Under the pieces are notes generated by a model. It saw nothing but the letters and a program-made list of their open reading frames with translations, did not search any database and had not been told where the DNA came from. DNA of 64,000 nt from Triops longicaudatus (taxonomy: Eukaryota > Arthropoda > Branchiopoda > Notostraca > Triopsidae): the NCBI GenBank assembly GCA_022885665.1, contig JAGQDJ010000035.1:153488-217487 (forward strand), read 5' to 3'. Positions 38,662-49,794 of the stretch are shown one piece after another (positions within the stretch are counted from its first letter, which is position 1; each line of letters opens with the position of its first letter). Position numbers and translations under genes: made by a program.

Positions 38662-38669
38662 GTTAGCAT

Positions 38670-39531
38670 TGATGCTTATGACAGCTTTTAAGCGGCAGTG
38701 ACTGGCCACAAATTTATTGTTGCTTTCATTTTCATTTTATTTAATATTTTATCAATGTATCTCCATTTGTGTTATACTTTGAACTTATTATTTTTTTAAT
38801 TTCTTTGAGTTTTAATATATTTTTGTTTCGCTTTTAGCTACCTATTTTTATTATATTTCCTGTTGCTTTCTGGAGGTAGATAATTCCAACAAAATTTGGT
38901 CGCCAGGTGGCATATTTTTTTCGCTATTTTTTTTTAGCTCGGGGATAAACATTGTCGTAATGTCAAAGTGTATTTGCTGGGACAATAACCTTGATGAGCT
39001 TGCGACTGGCTACGAGGTGGACGGAGAAAGTAGTGGAGCAAAAGGAGGACGGAATGTATCTTTTGGCCAGACGATAGTTGGGCCAGCTTAGCTCTGTTTC
39101 CGCTCCTCGTAGTGTTTTTTTTTAGGGAAAGTTGTGGGGCTTAGCGAGAAGCTTAAGCTGCTATACGACAGTTTCGCTAAGAAAGCTTCGAACTTCCCGA
39201 GCTTTTAGTTTTGCAATAAACCTAATCACATAGCAAGCCTAACGAGAGTGAGGCAAAGGAGAGGGGGGGAGGGGGGCACGTTGCAGGGGCGTCGTTGTTT
39301 TCGCAGTTCACTTGCTCTTATTCTTCATTTTTCTAAGAGGAAACTTTTTTTTCTCAAGTAAAGATGGAACTTGAATAAGCAGTCAGAACACATAATCAAC
39401 TGTCAAATTCAATTGTTCCTTTCAGAGCTTTGAGCGCCATTTTTGCGCCTCACACTGTGCGGCATCTACCGTTGCTACGCCTCAGTAATTTATCCTTGCT
39501 GATTTATTTTTGTAGGGTCTGGCTGGAAGAA
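38670..39531. other. Upstream region of the FN3/ZP-N gene
   Basis: Probably promoter and 5' UTR exons of the gene starting at 39532; an acceptor (TTTTTGTAG) lies 16 nt before the ATG. G-rich runs occur near 39265-39277. No other gene recognised. Confidence 0.4.
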
Positions 39532-42500
39532 ATGGCAGTTTTATCTCTTTTGGTCGGGATGTTCTCCTTGGTGATGTTGTGGCTGCCTGTCTCTAAATCA
39601 GGTTTGATTTTTAACCTCTTTTTGTTCGTTATGCGTCCGTAAGTTTTTTAAAGACTACCCGGCGTCTTTAGAAGGAAAGCTGTGTATTTGTCGTATGCAA
39701 GACAGAGATACATTAGACGTACCATTCCAAAAATAATGTTCGATATAAAAAGTATTTGTGTTTAAAAAGCAGATGTGTTTACTTCTTCTGGTACAAGACA
39801 GATCCCGCCATCATTGACAAAGTGGCGTCGGTTTCCTGCCGTAAGTGTAAAGTGACGGACTTGTGATGTTGCCTCGAGAAAATAGTTCCAATACATTGTT
39901 AATTAAATACAGAGAGGTTGAAACTAGAACATTTACTACCATTTGTCGTAGCGGTTGCTTTGTATCCCCATTTGGAGCCTAATGCTTTCCTTTACAGAAA
40001 GTCAGAGCTCAAAAAGACAGGCTTCCAGTTTTCAAATATAGGCCTACTATAGCAGACTTCGGAATAGCAGACGTGGATTCATAAATGTCTTCTTACTAGG
40101 TGTTTATTTCAGATTTGGTTAGATCGCAGTTGGCTAGATGTATTATTGTTTAATTGTGATATAGTTTACATTAAATTTTCTACCATCAGCCATCACAATC
40201 GACGATTGACAGGTTTTCGGTTACTCTGTGGCTTCGTATTAATACGCGGATAAGATTTTCGCTTTATTCTGTGTGAAACTCTTGATGCACAAAATGCAGC
40301 CGATCACCTCTCTTGGCCTTCCGTGTCAAGATTTTGAAGCTCATCCAGCGTAAGCTTTACTTGTCGCCTTACAGTTTTCCGTGTCATGTATGGGCTGCAG
40401 TGTGGACTATAGTTACTTAAGCGAACTGTTGGGTAACTTGTAAGATAGTGTTCAGTAACATACCTTCTATTTGCACACTATTGTTAAACACAATTTCGTA
40501 CAAAGTATTTAAGCTTTAGTTTCACAAGAGATTGAGTTGTTTGGTAGGGGTATTTTCCACTGTCAGTATTTGAGATTCCATCATCAGGTGTAACAGGACA
40601 AGGGGCACGAGCAGCAATTAATATTTATGTAATTTATACAACCACTTTCTGGTAACCACATTCTGCCATTCTGCCATGCTATGATAGGTTAACTAGGTTC
40701 GCAGTCTTATTAAGGGAAAACTACGTTGGATTTTTTTGTGTGCTCATCACTAGAGGCGCTGCTCTCCATGAAAATACCCGGGCATTTACATGGTGCACAG
40801 GAAATACCCTAGACGTGTACAGTTCCTGACTTGTTATTTTTGATTACTTATTACATGTAGACTTGAAACATGTCTTTATGAGAAGTAAGAAATCGTCATC
40901 TTTGAATATCTTTTGATTCTTTCAGAAATTCGTGATTTGGCAGGCGAACCGGACTTTCGTTCTGTCAACATACGTTGGCGGAATGCTTTGCCCCTCTACA
41001 ACGGCCCACTTACTTTTCGCGTCCAAACCTGTGAAGTACAAGCATGGGGTAATTCTCGCTGTAAATCACAAGTAAATAATCGCTTCTGGACGTTTACAAG
41101 TTTTGAGTCCAAAAATGAAAAGTTTTGAACGGTTCAACGTTGATTCACGATCACGTGTGAGAAACGCTTCTGTTACACACACAAAATGTTCCCCTCCTCT
41201 TATGTTTCCTATAATAATTTACGCTTTACTAGAGCCTGGAACCTTTTGTAAAAGATGTTGCGAGTTCCCAATGGAAATGGTACTCAGCCACCGTTAAAGA
41301 TCTGAGGATGGCTACCAATTACATGATTGAAGTCCAGCCGGTTCTACTCGCCCCAATGGGCAAACGAAGAGCTATGGGTCAAGTAATTACCATCTCAACC
41401 AAAAGCTGTAACTACTTTCCGTTCCATCACATCTCATGTTTAAATGCATTCTCTCTTCTTAAAACGATCTGTAAATGTGTTCTAGATTCCGCTAAAGCCA
41501 GCCAATGCTTAGCTGACGCAAGTCGCATTGAAGTTGAAACCGGACCCCATTTTTCTGGCAAGATTAGCGTCGAAGACACCAGAAATCCCGCGTGCAGCTT
41601 AAAAGGCGATCCAAACAGTACCCAAAGTGTTTATGCCCTCACAATAGATCACCAGTTGTGCGGAAGTCAATCTAATGGTTCGGCGGTTATCACCTACGTT
41701 CTCGTACAGGAAAGCTTAACGATCATCACCCATACCACCAGAAGATTCCTGGTAGTTTGCAATTTCCAGCCGGATACTTTTGTGGTGCAAACAGGGTACA
41801 TATATAAATAGAATTTCATTTACCATATAGACCTATTTGTATTACACTTTCATTTTCATGTCAAACATACAGTTTGGACACAGTAGAGCTTTTCGATTTT
41901 CATTTTGCTTGAGTACTTATAATTAACACGACAACTAAATTACCCGACGTTCCATCTTGGAAGGATGGTATTGAAAGCTATATTTTTTTACACAGTTATT
42001 ATTCGTTTTTATCAAATTTTCACTTGTAGATTTGCGCATTTTATTAAATCTTTAATCATTCACAAAATCTAGGACTATTACAAGTCCATCATTTTTAATT
42101 TTCATCCGAAGTGTTTTATGTCCAAACCATCTCATGTTGCTGCAACGGTTGTAGAATTTTTATTTACTTTCGTTAGGGTTCAACTGCCACCACGACGTGA
42201 CTTGTCAAAGATTCCCCAGAGAGCAACAGGAGCATGGGAAGTTGTCGAGAAGATTGCGGAATCTCATTCGACGCGGGATGACATAGCAAACGAGGTGCAA
42301 AGCTTGAAGCTCATGCCTCGCGCCATGCATGGTAGTACATCTTTAGCGAATTTGGTGAAAAATTGGTATTTAGATGACTAAGCTTTTATAATTTTTTCAG
42401 AAGAGGACGGAAACATTTTGAATTCGGGGAATTATTCTCAATTTGTTCTCATGATGGTTTTACTGTGCTCGGTATTGATTGGGCTGTGCGTGGGTGTGGG

Positions 42501-42720
42501 ATCTTTCGTTGTAAGACGGCGTTGGAGATTTAGGGGTTCTAAGCTGTGTGCTCGGCGTAGCGAGAAGATTTTGGATTCAAGTAACGTTATTTCCGTTTGT
42601 CAAGAGAACAGTAGCATGGAAGCCGAGGATTTGCAAAGAGAAGAACTTGCGACATCTGTCGCTTCTAATCCGTCATCGGCTGTTTTGTGTGGAAGTCGGG
42701 AACAATTGGCAGGAAAGTGA
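39532..42720 (+). CDS. FN3 and ZP-N domain single-pass membrane protein
   Basis: Six coding exons with fully consistent phases: 39532-39601, 40926-41071, 41233-41407, 41486-41795, 42177-42331, 42401-42720, encoding 391 residues. Exon 1 is a signal peptide (MAVLSLLVGMFSLVMLWLPV). Exons 2-3 form an FN3-like module: VNIRWRNALPLYNGPLTFRV, then LRMATNYMIEVQPVL. Exon 4 matches the N-terminal half of a zona pellucida domain: QCLADASRIEVETGPHFSGK, a Cys-containing middle, YALTIDHQLCG and TTRRFLVVCNF. Exon 5 is charged and has no ZP-C signature. Exon 6 supplies a transmembrane helix (FVLMMVLLCSVLIGLCVGVG, about 299-318) and a 70-residue cytoplasmic tail. ZP proteins polymerise into apical extracellular matrix or cuticle, using both ZP halves; here only ZP-N is visible. 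Intron 1 is about 1.3 kb, the others 80-600 nt. Confidence 0.8.
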
Positions 42721-44052
42721 GACATGAAGATTAGATTGTGAGTTATTGGCATTTATTCAAACTCATTTGTGTACCTTACCACTTATTTACAACAGCGGTG
42801 ATGGGTAAGGGGGGGGGGTAATATCGGGGGCTACAAAAATAAGGTTACAGTTCTCTATGTATTTGAGAAATTTGTTGTTTTTTTAGTACCTATTGAAAAT
42901 TAAGTAGGCTTGCATTTCTGCCGTTTCGCGCACTGTTGTGATATTGCAATTGAATTATTCAGATAAAAATAACTGTTTGTTCCGAAAACGATGAATTCTT
43001 TCCACCTGATAACATTTTACGATACCGAAAATGAAAAGTTTTTCCAGTTGTCGGCTTAATGTCGATCAGTGAGGCACATGTCTTGTTTTATAAGCTTACA
43101 TAATGCATATTTGTTAACAGTATATTTAAGACCAAACCATTTTGCTTACTTCATCAAGGTAGGCTGAATACGGGGAGAGGGGAAATGAAACTTAGAGAAG
43201 AGTGGGGTCAATTGTAACGCGAGATACATTATTTGTAGCAAAGACGCTTTACGAATTACATACATCTGGCATCTATGAAACTATAACTACTAATCTACAT
43301 CAAAAAATATATTATGAGAGGGAAAAGAATGCGTTAGAGAAATAGTACAAGCCCGACTGAAATCTGGATGTGATTTAAATACATGTGTATAAATGAAGTC
43401 TGATTTCGCTATTTTCTTTTTTTTTTTAACGAAACGTTATTTCGTCTAGCAGTAGAAATTCGACTACCTTGTTTCCTCGCATAGAACACAAGCTTAGACT
43501 ACCTCCAGATTTAGTTTTGACACACCTCTGAGCCTATTGTAACAAGGAACGGGTGTACAGTTTAAGCGAAACTTTACTGGCGGAGGCTGGTTAAGAATCT
43601 TTAGCCGACCAGAGACAGTTTGCCTAGTGAATAGCGAGTGACACGGCCTTAACGACGCTTCCTAGCTTGCGTTATGAGGTAGGGGTCCCTGTCCCCGTAC
43701 CTTCACCTTAACAGGAGGTTGCGGAGATCCGGTCCGTTGGTAAATAACGGGCTGCCAAACTATGGCTCGGTTAGTCAACCTTCGGTCAGTCTACCATCCA
43801 ATGTCTTCTTAACCTCGCGTCGGTTTCTTTCCCGCCCTCCCTCCTTTCTTCCCTATTGTCTAACCTGGACTCACGGTAGAGGCGGCTCTGGACCCCGGAC
43901 TACGGTCCCTGGGGACCAGAGTGGAGTTTCCAATGAGGCCCTAAATACGAGCAATAAACGAGGCGTCTTCGTCGAAGGGGATTGGCTTAAGATAGTTTAC
44001 CACAGTATTAAAGTTAGCATAGTAGGACATCAGGGCTATGTCCCAGTGTAAA
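42721..44052. other. Spacer with a GC-rich island
   Basis: Contains poly-G near 42809-42818 and a GC-rich island at about 43540-44050. The plus frame 43719-44051 in the island is open for 110 codons but starts at a non-ATG codon and shows no domain. It might belong to the neighbouring transposon remnant. Confidence 0.35.
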
Positions 44053-44846
44053 GGTTTTGGTCCCTACTTTCTCGGTCTCAAGAGGATAAAGAGGCACTCG
44101 CGTAGGACAGGATGGATTCACAGGCTTGCCCATCGTACCTCCAAGCAGACATTCTTAATTTAGTAGGAGAATGTTCATTAAAAGGAACACAAATATTCCC
44201 AAACTGGAGACCTTTGGCGGACCTTTCCCAACTTTTCTTCTACTTTCTTTTCTTGAGTCAGAAAGCATATGAATGACAGTTTCACACCAACACTTTCTGT
44301 TGCTTTTGTCCTTACGTGCATTTTGTTACAAATTTTACGATATTCCATTTCCAATTCCTGTATTTTGAAGCCAATTTTTTTCCCATTACCTTCGCACGAC
44401 GCTGTAATTTGTCTTTTTTTTTTAAGACGAATAACATATTTTCATGTCATCTTAAATAATCAAGTGATTTACTTTTACCCGTAAGTATTTTCTATTCTTT
44501 ACAAACTAACATTGGCATATTTTAGTGTATTTAAGTTAGTCTGTTTTTGGCAATTTATGCAGTTAAATTCGTCATGCCAAGAGTACAGTGTTGTGTTCAT
44601 TGTTGTAAGAACACAACCTACAGTAATGCTGTTGGAATTAAATTTACTAGACTTCTGAATGACAGTTATTCGAAGTAATATCTCTGAACTTGAATAGAAT
44701 AGTTTAAAACAATAAATTTAAATTAAGCGATTTGTAAAACGTTGTCACTTTTAGAACAGCACTGGTAGGTTTGCTAATGTACCCTTTGCTATTCCGACTT
44801 TTTAACTGAATGTACTCAAGGGACCGAGAAAGCAGGGACCAAAGCC
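44053..44846 (+). mobile_element. P-element/THAP-type transposon remnant
   Basis: Inverted termini: the left end (44053-44082) contains GGTCCCTACTTTCTCGGTC and the right end (44815-44846) its near-perfect complement GACCGAGAAAGCAGGGACC. The enclosed 794 bp contains a short ORF with the start of a THAP zinc finger. P-type transposases carry an N-terminal THAP domain, so the pair of features suggests a deleted P-like element. I saw no clear 8-bp target duplication next to these termini, so the exact ends are uncertain. Confidence 0.5.
44574..44678 (+). pseudogene. Truncated THAP-domain ORF of a P-like transposase
   Basis: ATG to TAA, 34 residues. It begins MPRVQCCVHCCKNTTYSNAV and continues with IKFTRL, the conserved start of C2CH THAP fingers (MPxxCxxxxCxNx...KFxxFP). 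The later Cys-x2-His and the catalytic RNase H-like part are missing. THAP fingers bind DNA; this fragment could not be functional alone. Confidence 0.55.
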
Positions 44847-45241
44847 TTAGCATTGAGAGATAGCCCTGTTATCCTACTGTGCAAGGACGATTTAGGGGGG
44901 GGGGGGGGAGATTAGAGGGGGGTTTGAACCCCCCTCTTCCCCCTGAAATGTTGAAGTTACAGTGGGGAAGATGGGGAAACGTCAAATGTAAAAAAAAAAA
45001 AAATTCAAGTTCGTTTCCGTTTCAATTCACGATGGAGCAGTGCAAACGCAGATCAAGTTTTCCCAGAGGTCAGGAAAAACAAAGTAGAAAAAGAACGCCT
45101 AGATTTGTATCGACAACGCCACCTATGAACTGTTAGGGGAAACGAAAATCAAAGGTCGTTAACTCACATGATCCTGACATTGTGACTAACCCGTATACAA
45201 ACATTGTCTGAAATACTTGCCTTTGTGTCTCAGCAAGTTTT
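44847..45241. other. Upstream region of NPEPL1-type gene
   Basis: Contains a poly-G run (about 44896-44909) and the probable promoter of the aminopeptidase. The open frame starting at 44879 is translated G-rich sequence and is not supported as a gene. Confidence 0.4.
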
Positions 45242-48200
45242 ATGACATTGACAGTTTTGCTGCGAAGGTGCTTGAGTGTGGGTATTCAAATCTGTAGCTA
45301 CTCAACAACACGTTCCACCTCGTTAAAATTTGCACAAAAACGAACAATGGTGGGCCCCAATGTAAAGATACGTTTTGCCGGGGCGCTCACAGCTTCTGAT
45401 CCTCAATTGCATCCTGTTACCATTGTTGGCCTTCCAAAAAACCTAGCCAAGATCACCTACGAAGATATTAGGTTAAAACTAGGCTCTCGCGTCAGTTCAG
45501 AGGTATTCTTTCTTATAGGAAAAACATTTATTGAGAAATTTTCAATTGTTATCCTGCAGGTTTTCGCAGCCGCTGCCGCAGCAATACAATCATCTCCAGA
45601 GCCATGCCCTTTGTATCTAAACCTGGCTACCCTAGCTCCTTTGCCTGCTAAGTGTAGCCGTCATAACGCTCCATCCAGGGCTCACGCGTTATCAAAGATA
45701 ATTCGATCTTCGTCCGTCGGAGTAGACGAGTACATCTTAGTAAGTTAAGGAAAACGAAGTTATGTCTTATCCCCACGAGAAAATTGTTTACTAAAGGGCC
45801 ATAATGAGCCACAGCCAAGTAATCGAATTATAGTAGTAACAATTAATTTTTTATTTCGTATGGCATTAATATTTTTACTTTTCCTTATTTTTGTTTAATA
45901 TTTTTTCATTTCTGTTTTCTTCCATTTATTTTGCTTTCTATTGTTATATATCATAGTTTGTTGTTTTACATTTTATTTTTTTTCTTTCGTGCTTTTTCTT
46001 GGCTTTAGCCCCTTTTTTTATGTGTATCCATTGTTTTCTTGTTATTTATGTTTCTTATCATATTTTTATTTTTGTCTCTTTCGTGCTATTCTTGTCTCTT
46101 CTATCTTACGTCTTGTTAGCGACTGCTTTTTCTTAATATTACTTTGCGATTTTCCGTGTTGCTAGTGTTGTTTATGTTGTTTTTATTTAACCTCTATATT
46201 AAACCTCTATATTTTTCTTTTTTTTTCAGGTTGTGTGTGAGAAGAACGACGTTTTTCCTTCTGCGTGCGCTATTGCTCGTGCTTACCCGTTGTACAGCCG
46301 TAAAACTAACGGAAGTTACGCTCTGGCTGACGTCAAAACGAGCAACGCTATTGAAGACGACATATCCGCTGTTAACGACGTAACCAGCACGGTGACGGTG
46401 GAGTTTCTGCTGGTAGGAAGCGATGATAAGTTGTCTAACGACGATCTGCAATGCTGTGAAGATGCGGCCGACGCAATTCGTTTGGCTGCACGCATTGTGG
46501 ACGCCCCGTGCAACGAGATGAACACGGACGCCTTCATAGAAGTAAAATGAGGCAGGAAAACTAGTTCTTTCCCATACTTCAATTTATGTAGGAAATTAAA
46601 CGAGTGGGTCGGGAATTAAACATCGAGCCAATGATCATCCGCGGCGAAGAATTGCAAACTCGTGGAATGGGCGGGATTTACGGCGTCGGTAAAGCGGCCG
46701 CTCACCCACCGGCTTTGGTGGTTCTGAGTCATTTACCCGCAGGAGCCTTGTACAATGTGGCGTGGGTGGGCAAAGGCATAGTTTATGACACTGGAGGTCT
46801 TTCGCTGAAGGGAAAGGTGAAACAAAAGTCACGTTCGTATAGCTGGATTGTTGACATGTGTTGTGGTTTTCGCGTTTGTAGACAGCCATGCCTGGGATGA
46901 AACGCGACTGCGGAGGTGCGGCTGGTATTCTGGGAGCTTTTTCCGTGGCAGTAAAACAAGGCTTCAATCAAAACTTGCATGCCGTATTTTGCTTGGCCGA
47001 AAATGCGGTTGGACCCTTAGCGACACGACCCGATGATATTCACACGCTTTACTCGGGAAGGTATTATGTTAGATTGGCAGTGTGTTATGTTAGCTTTGTG
47101 GTATAACGGCACTAAATAGCTGTGGATTATTAAATTTCATTACGAGGAAGTTTAATAAGGTCAAACAGAGCAACGAAGCATTCCCATTTTATTTCTAGCA
47201 AAATTGCTATAAAAAATAAGGGAAGTGCCAGTACTTTTACTCAGCAAAACGATTAAAAAAATCTTAGGAGACATAGGCTCCAGTAGGTGACAAAGTGTAC
47301 TGTACAAATAGGAGTGCACTAGGTCCCAAGTGACTGAACGAAAATCTCAGTTTGGCTTGAGAATTGATAAAAGAAAGCAGACGCGAAGCTATTGTTCTAC
47401 CTTTCTGCTTAGGAGTGTCGAAATTAACAACACCGATGCCGAGGGACGTTTGGTTTTAGCCGACGGGGTAGTGTACGCCAAACGGGACTTGAAATGCGAC
47501 GTCATTTTAGATATGGCGACCTTAACCGGTGCTCAGGTAAACATTGTTAATCGACATCATTTGGCTTCGTTTGGAAAGTAAAATTACTTCGCAATAGTAT
47601 GAGCGAATAGTCGTGTCGCAGGCGTAGTTTGCTTTTTCTAATGTTATTGTCGATATTGTTAATTTGCTTGGATTATAAAATTGCTATAAATAGTTGTATA
47701 GTCCTTCTCTGTATAAATCCGCGAACATTACTTACTATTTTGTGAAAATTCTTTTGAAAGTAAAGTTATTGCGACTAAATATTGTAATTTTGAAATGAAT
47801 TTTAGAATTCTGTTCCTCTCATTAGAAGCAGGTCTTTAGAAGCAAAATTTTGACGTGTAAATTATGAAAATCCATCCGTCCATTTCCGAATAATCAATGA
47901 CAGCGTTTTCGGAAAAAAAGGCGAAACGGTATCAACGACTATTCCGAAATGAAAGATCGGATTTTCATAATTTATATGTCAAAATTTTGATTAAACAATC
48001 TTGTTTATTACTAAGGGAACCGAATTCTAAAATTCATTACAAATAAAAAGTTCCAAAGCTTAGTCGCGTCCAGCAGTTTTCCAGAGAGATTTTCAAAAAT
48101 TGCTACGCTCGTTACAAACTAGGTAAATGTTAAAATTTTACTATCAAAGAATTTTTTTTTTCATAAAATAGTGATGAATGTTACGATTCTTTGTACAGAA

Positions 48201-48864
48201 TCTTCAATGTAAATTGGCCATAAGTGAGTTGATTCCACCGTGGCCTTAAAGAAATACTAGTTAAATTCTTTTGTCACACAGGGTATTGCCACTGGAAAGT
48301 ACCACGCTGCGATACTGACCAACAACGAAGATTGGGAAGAAGCGTCGGTTGTTGCAGGAAAACGCTCGGGAGATTTAACTTTCCCGTTGGTTTATTGCCC
48401 CGAACTTCACTTTAACGAGTTCGCGTCTGCTGTGGCTGATATGAAGAATTCCGTTAGTGTAAGTGTGTAACCCTGAAAATGTTGCTTGTTCTATTTTACC
48501 TACATGGATACTGTATTGGCTTTAGGACCGTAATAACGCGTTAGCGTCGTGTTCGGCGCTTTTCGTCCAAGCTCATCTCGGTTTCGACTATCCTGGAGCG
48601 TGGATTCATGTCGATATGGCATCGCCGGTACATGCGGTAAGATTATAGCTTTTTCGAAAATTCCATCATTTTAAGAATTCTGCATTCTAGGGCGAACGCG
48701 CTACGGGGTATGGGGTTGCCTTACTGAATTGTTTGTTTGGCCAATACTCTGGCAATGCATTGTTGAAAGCTTTGGCTCCCAATGTTGACGTACAAAAGGT
48801 GAGTAATGAAGTTAGCGACGAAAAGCAAGAAGGAACAAATGCAAAGAAGATGCGTTTGGTATAG
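45242..48864 (+). CDS. NPEPL1: Probable aminopeptidase NPEPL1 (peptidase family M17)
   Basis: Nine exons: 45242-45502, 45560-45739, 46230-46541, 46592-46816, 46882-47060, 47413-47536, 48282-48458, 48526-48636, 48691-48864. All phases agree, giving 580 residues. It is collinear with human NPEPL1 from CPLYLNLATLAPLP to the C-terminal KKMRLV (human ends RRRLV). M17 metal and catalytic blocks are intact: WVGKGIVYDTGGLSLKGK (catalytic Lys and metal-binding Asp), MPGMKRDCGGAAG, and NNTDAEGRLVLADG (metal ligands and catalytic Arg). It removes N-terminal residues from peptides using two divalent metals. The first 35 residues (MTLTVLLRRCLSVGIQICSY and on) are basic and hydroxylated, like a mitochondrial presequence. 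An internal Met at 45347 aligns with the usual cytosolic start. Intron 6 holds a palindromic MITE-like insertion. Confidence 0.95.
47771..48067. mobile_element. Palindromic foldback MITE-like insertion in NPEPL1 intron 6
   Basis: The ends are GCGACTAA and TTAGTCGC. Arms of over 100 bp are inverted copies: ATGAATTTTAGAATTCTGTT on the left matches AATGAATTTTAGAATTCGGT on the right arm's complement, followed by AAAATTTTGAC and AAATTATGAAAATCC in both. Symmetry continues to the centre near 47915. No coding capacity. No target duplication was recognised, so superfamily is open. Confidence 0.75.
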
Positions 48865-48954
48865 TTTAACGAAAGGAACTTCTTAGCAAGACAAAGAGAG
48901 ATTGTTTTGCGTTTGTGTGGGAGCGTATGGTATTGAAAATACCTTTGTACTTCA

Positions 48955-48960
48955 AATAAA
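48955..48960 (+). terminator. poly(A) signal of NPEPL1-type gene
   Basis: AATAAA 91 nt after the stop codon, on the coding strand. Confidence 0.6.
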
Positions 48961-49735
48961 AACATTTAGTACAATTAGTTTGTTTTGTTTTCATCTACGT
49001 GACGCGCTCTTTAATTGGAGCCATTTATTCCTGTAAAGATGAATAAAACAGCTATTTGTCTCAAAAATATCAATACCTTCATAGACTTGGGTTTTGTCCG
49101 TTGCAATCTAACGTAATTATGAAGAGGACATCAACAATTGATCATCGTTAACGTATACAATTCTGATTAAAGCAACAGTCGAAAACCTACGCCTTAGAAT
49201 AAATTTGAACAAAATATTTCTGGTACGCGAAATAGAGATATTTGGAGCATATCCTTAAGTGCGCGTACTTTTCTCCTATGACTTTGCCCCTTCTCTGGTT
49301 TCCGCTCCTTTTTTGGTTTTCGAAACTGAAGCGATAGAAATTGTCGGAAGAATTCTGGGCGAAGAGAAGCATTTTTTAAAAGTATTTTTTACAGTGGGAA
49401 GCTACGTCGTTAACATCGAAGTTCGCAACGCTCAATTTCCCTATGATGATGGGAGCTAACAATACCTTTACTATGTGTAGAGGTAGTTGATAGTGTATTG
49501 AAGCACATAGTCAAAAAGATGTTTTAGAAACAAATTCTGTTAGTGAGGCACGAAGATACATAGTCAAGATAACGTTCGACAACTCTTTAAAGGTTAAAGG
49601 CACTTGAGAACCGGCGTAAAATGAGTTGACTCGGCTATGTTGAAGACTTTTGCGAAATGCACTTGGAAAGCGAGAATCCCTGTCAGAAAGCTTTGGTGCG
49701 CTGTTTCGGATAGAAACGGATTTGGGGAAAGTAAA
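48961..49735. other. Convergent intergenic spacer
   Basis: Between two convergent genes. AT-rich; no exon, RNA gene or element recognised. Confidence 0.5.
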
Positions 49736-49741
49736 TTTATT
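49736..49741 (-). terminator. poly(A) signal of the mucin-like gene
   Basis: AATAAA on the minus strand about 54 nt after the stop codon. Confidence 0.6.
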
Positions 49742-49794
49742 TCGAAAAAAAAAGTGTTTTGTTTTCCAAACACCACTAGAACGAGGAATCAAAG

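Noticed and set aside
44855..44880. rRNA fragment (string resembling ATAGCCCTGTTATCC)
   Set aside because: The match to large-subunit rRNA is short and the flanks do not extend it.
44879..45136. Glycine-rich open frame before NPEPL1
   Set aside because: The glycines come from a poly-G run; no initiation or splice context and no domain.
45941..46165. Aromatic, cysteine-rich open frame in NPEPL1 intron 2
   Set aside because: It is T-rich intron sequence; the polypyrimidine composition explains the Phe/Tyr/Ser/Cys content.
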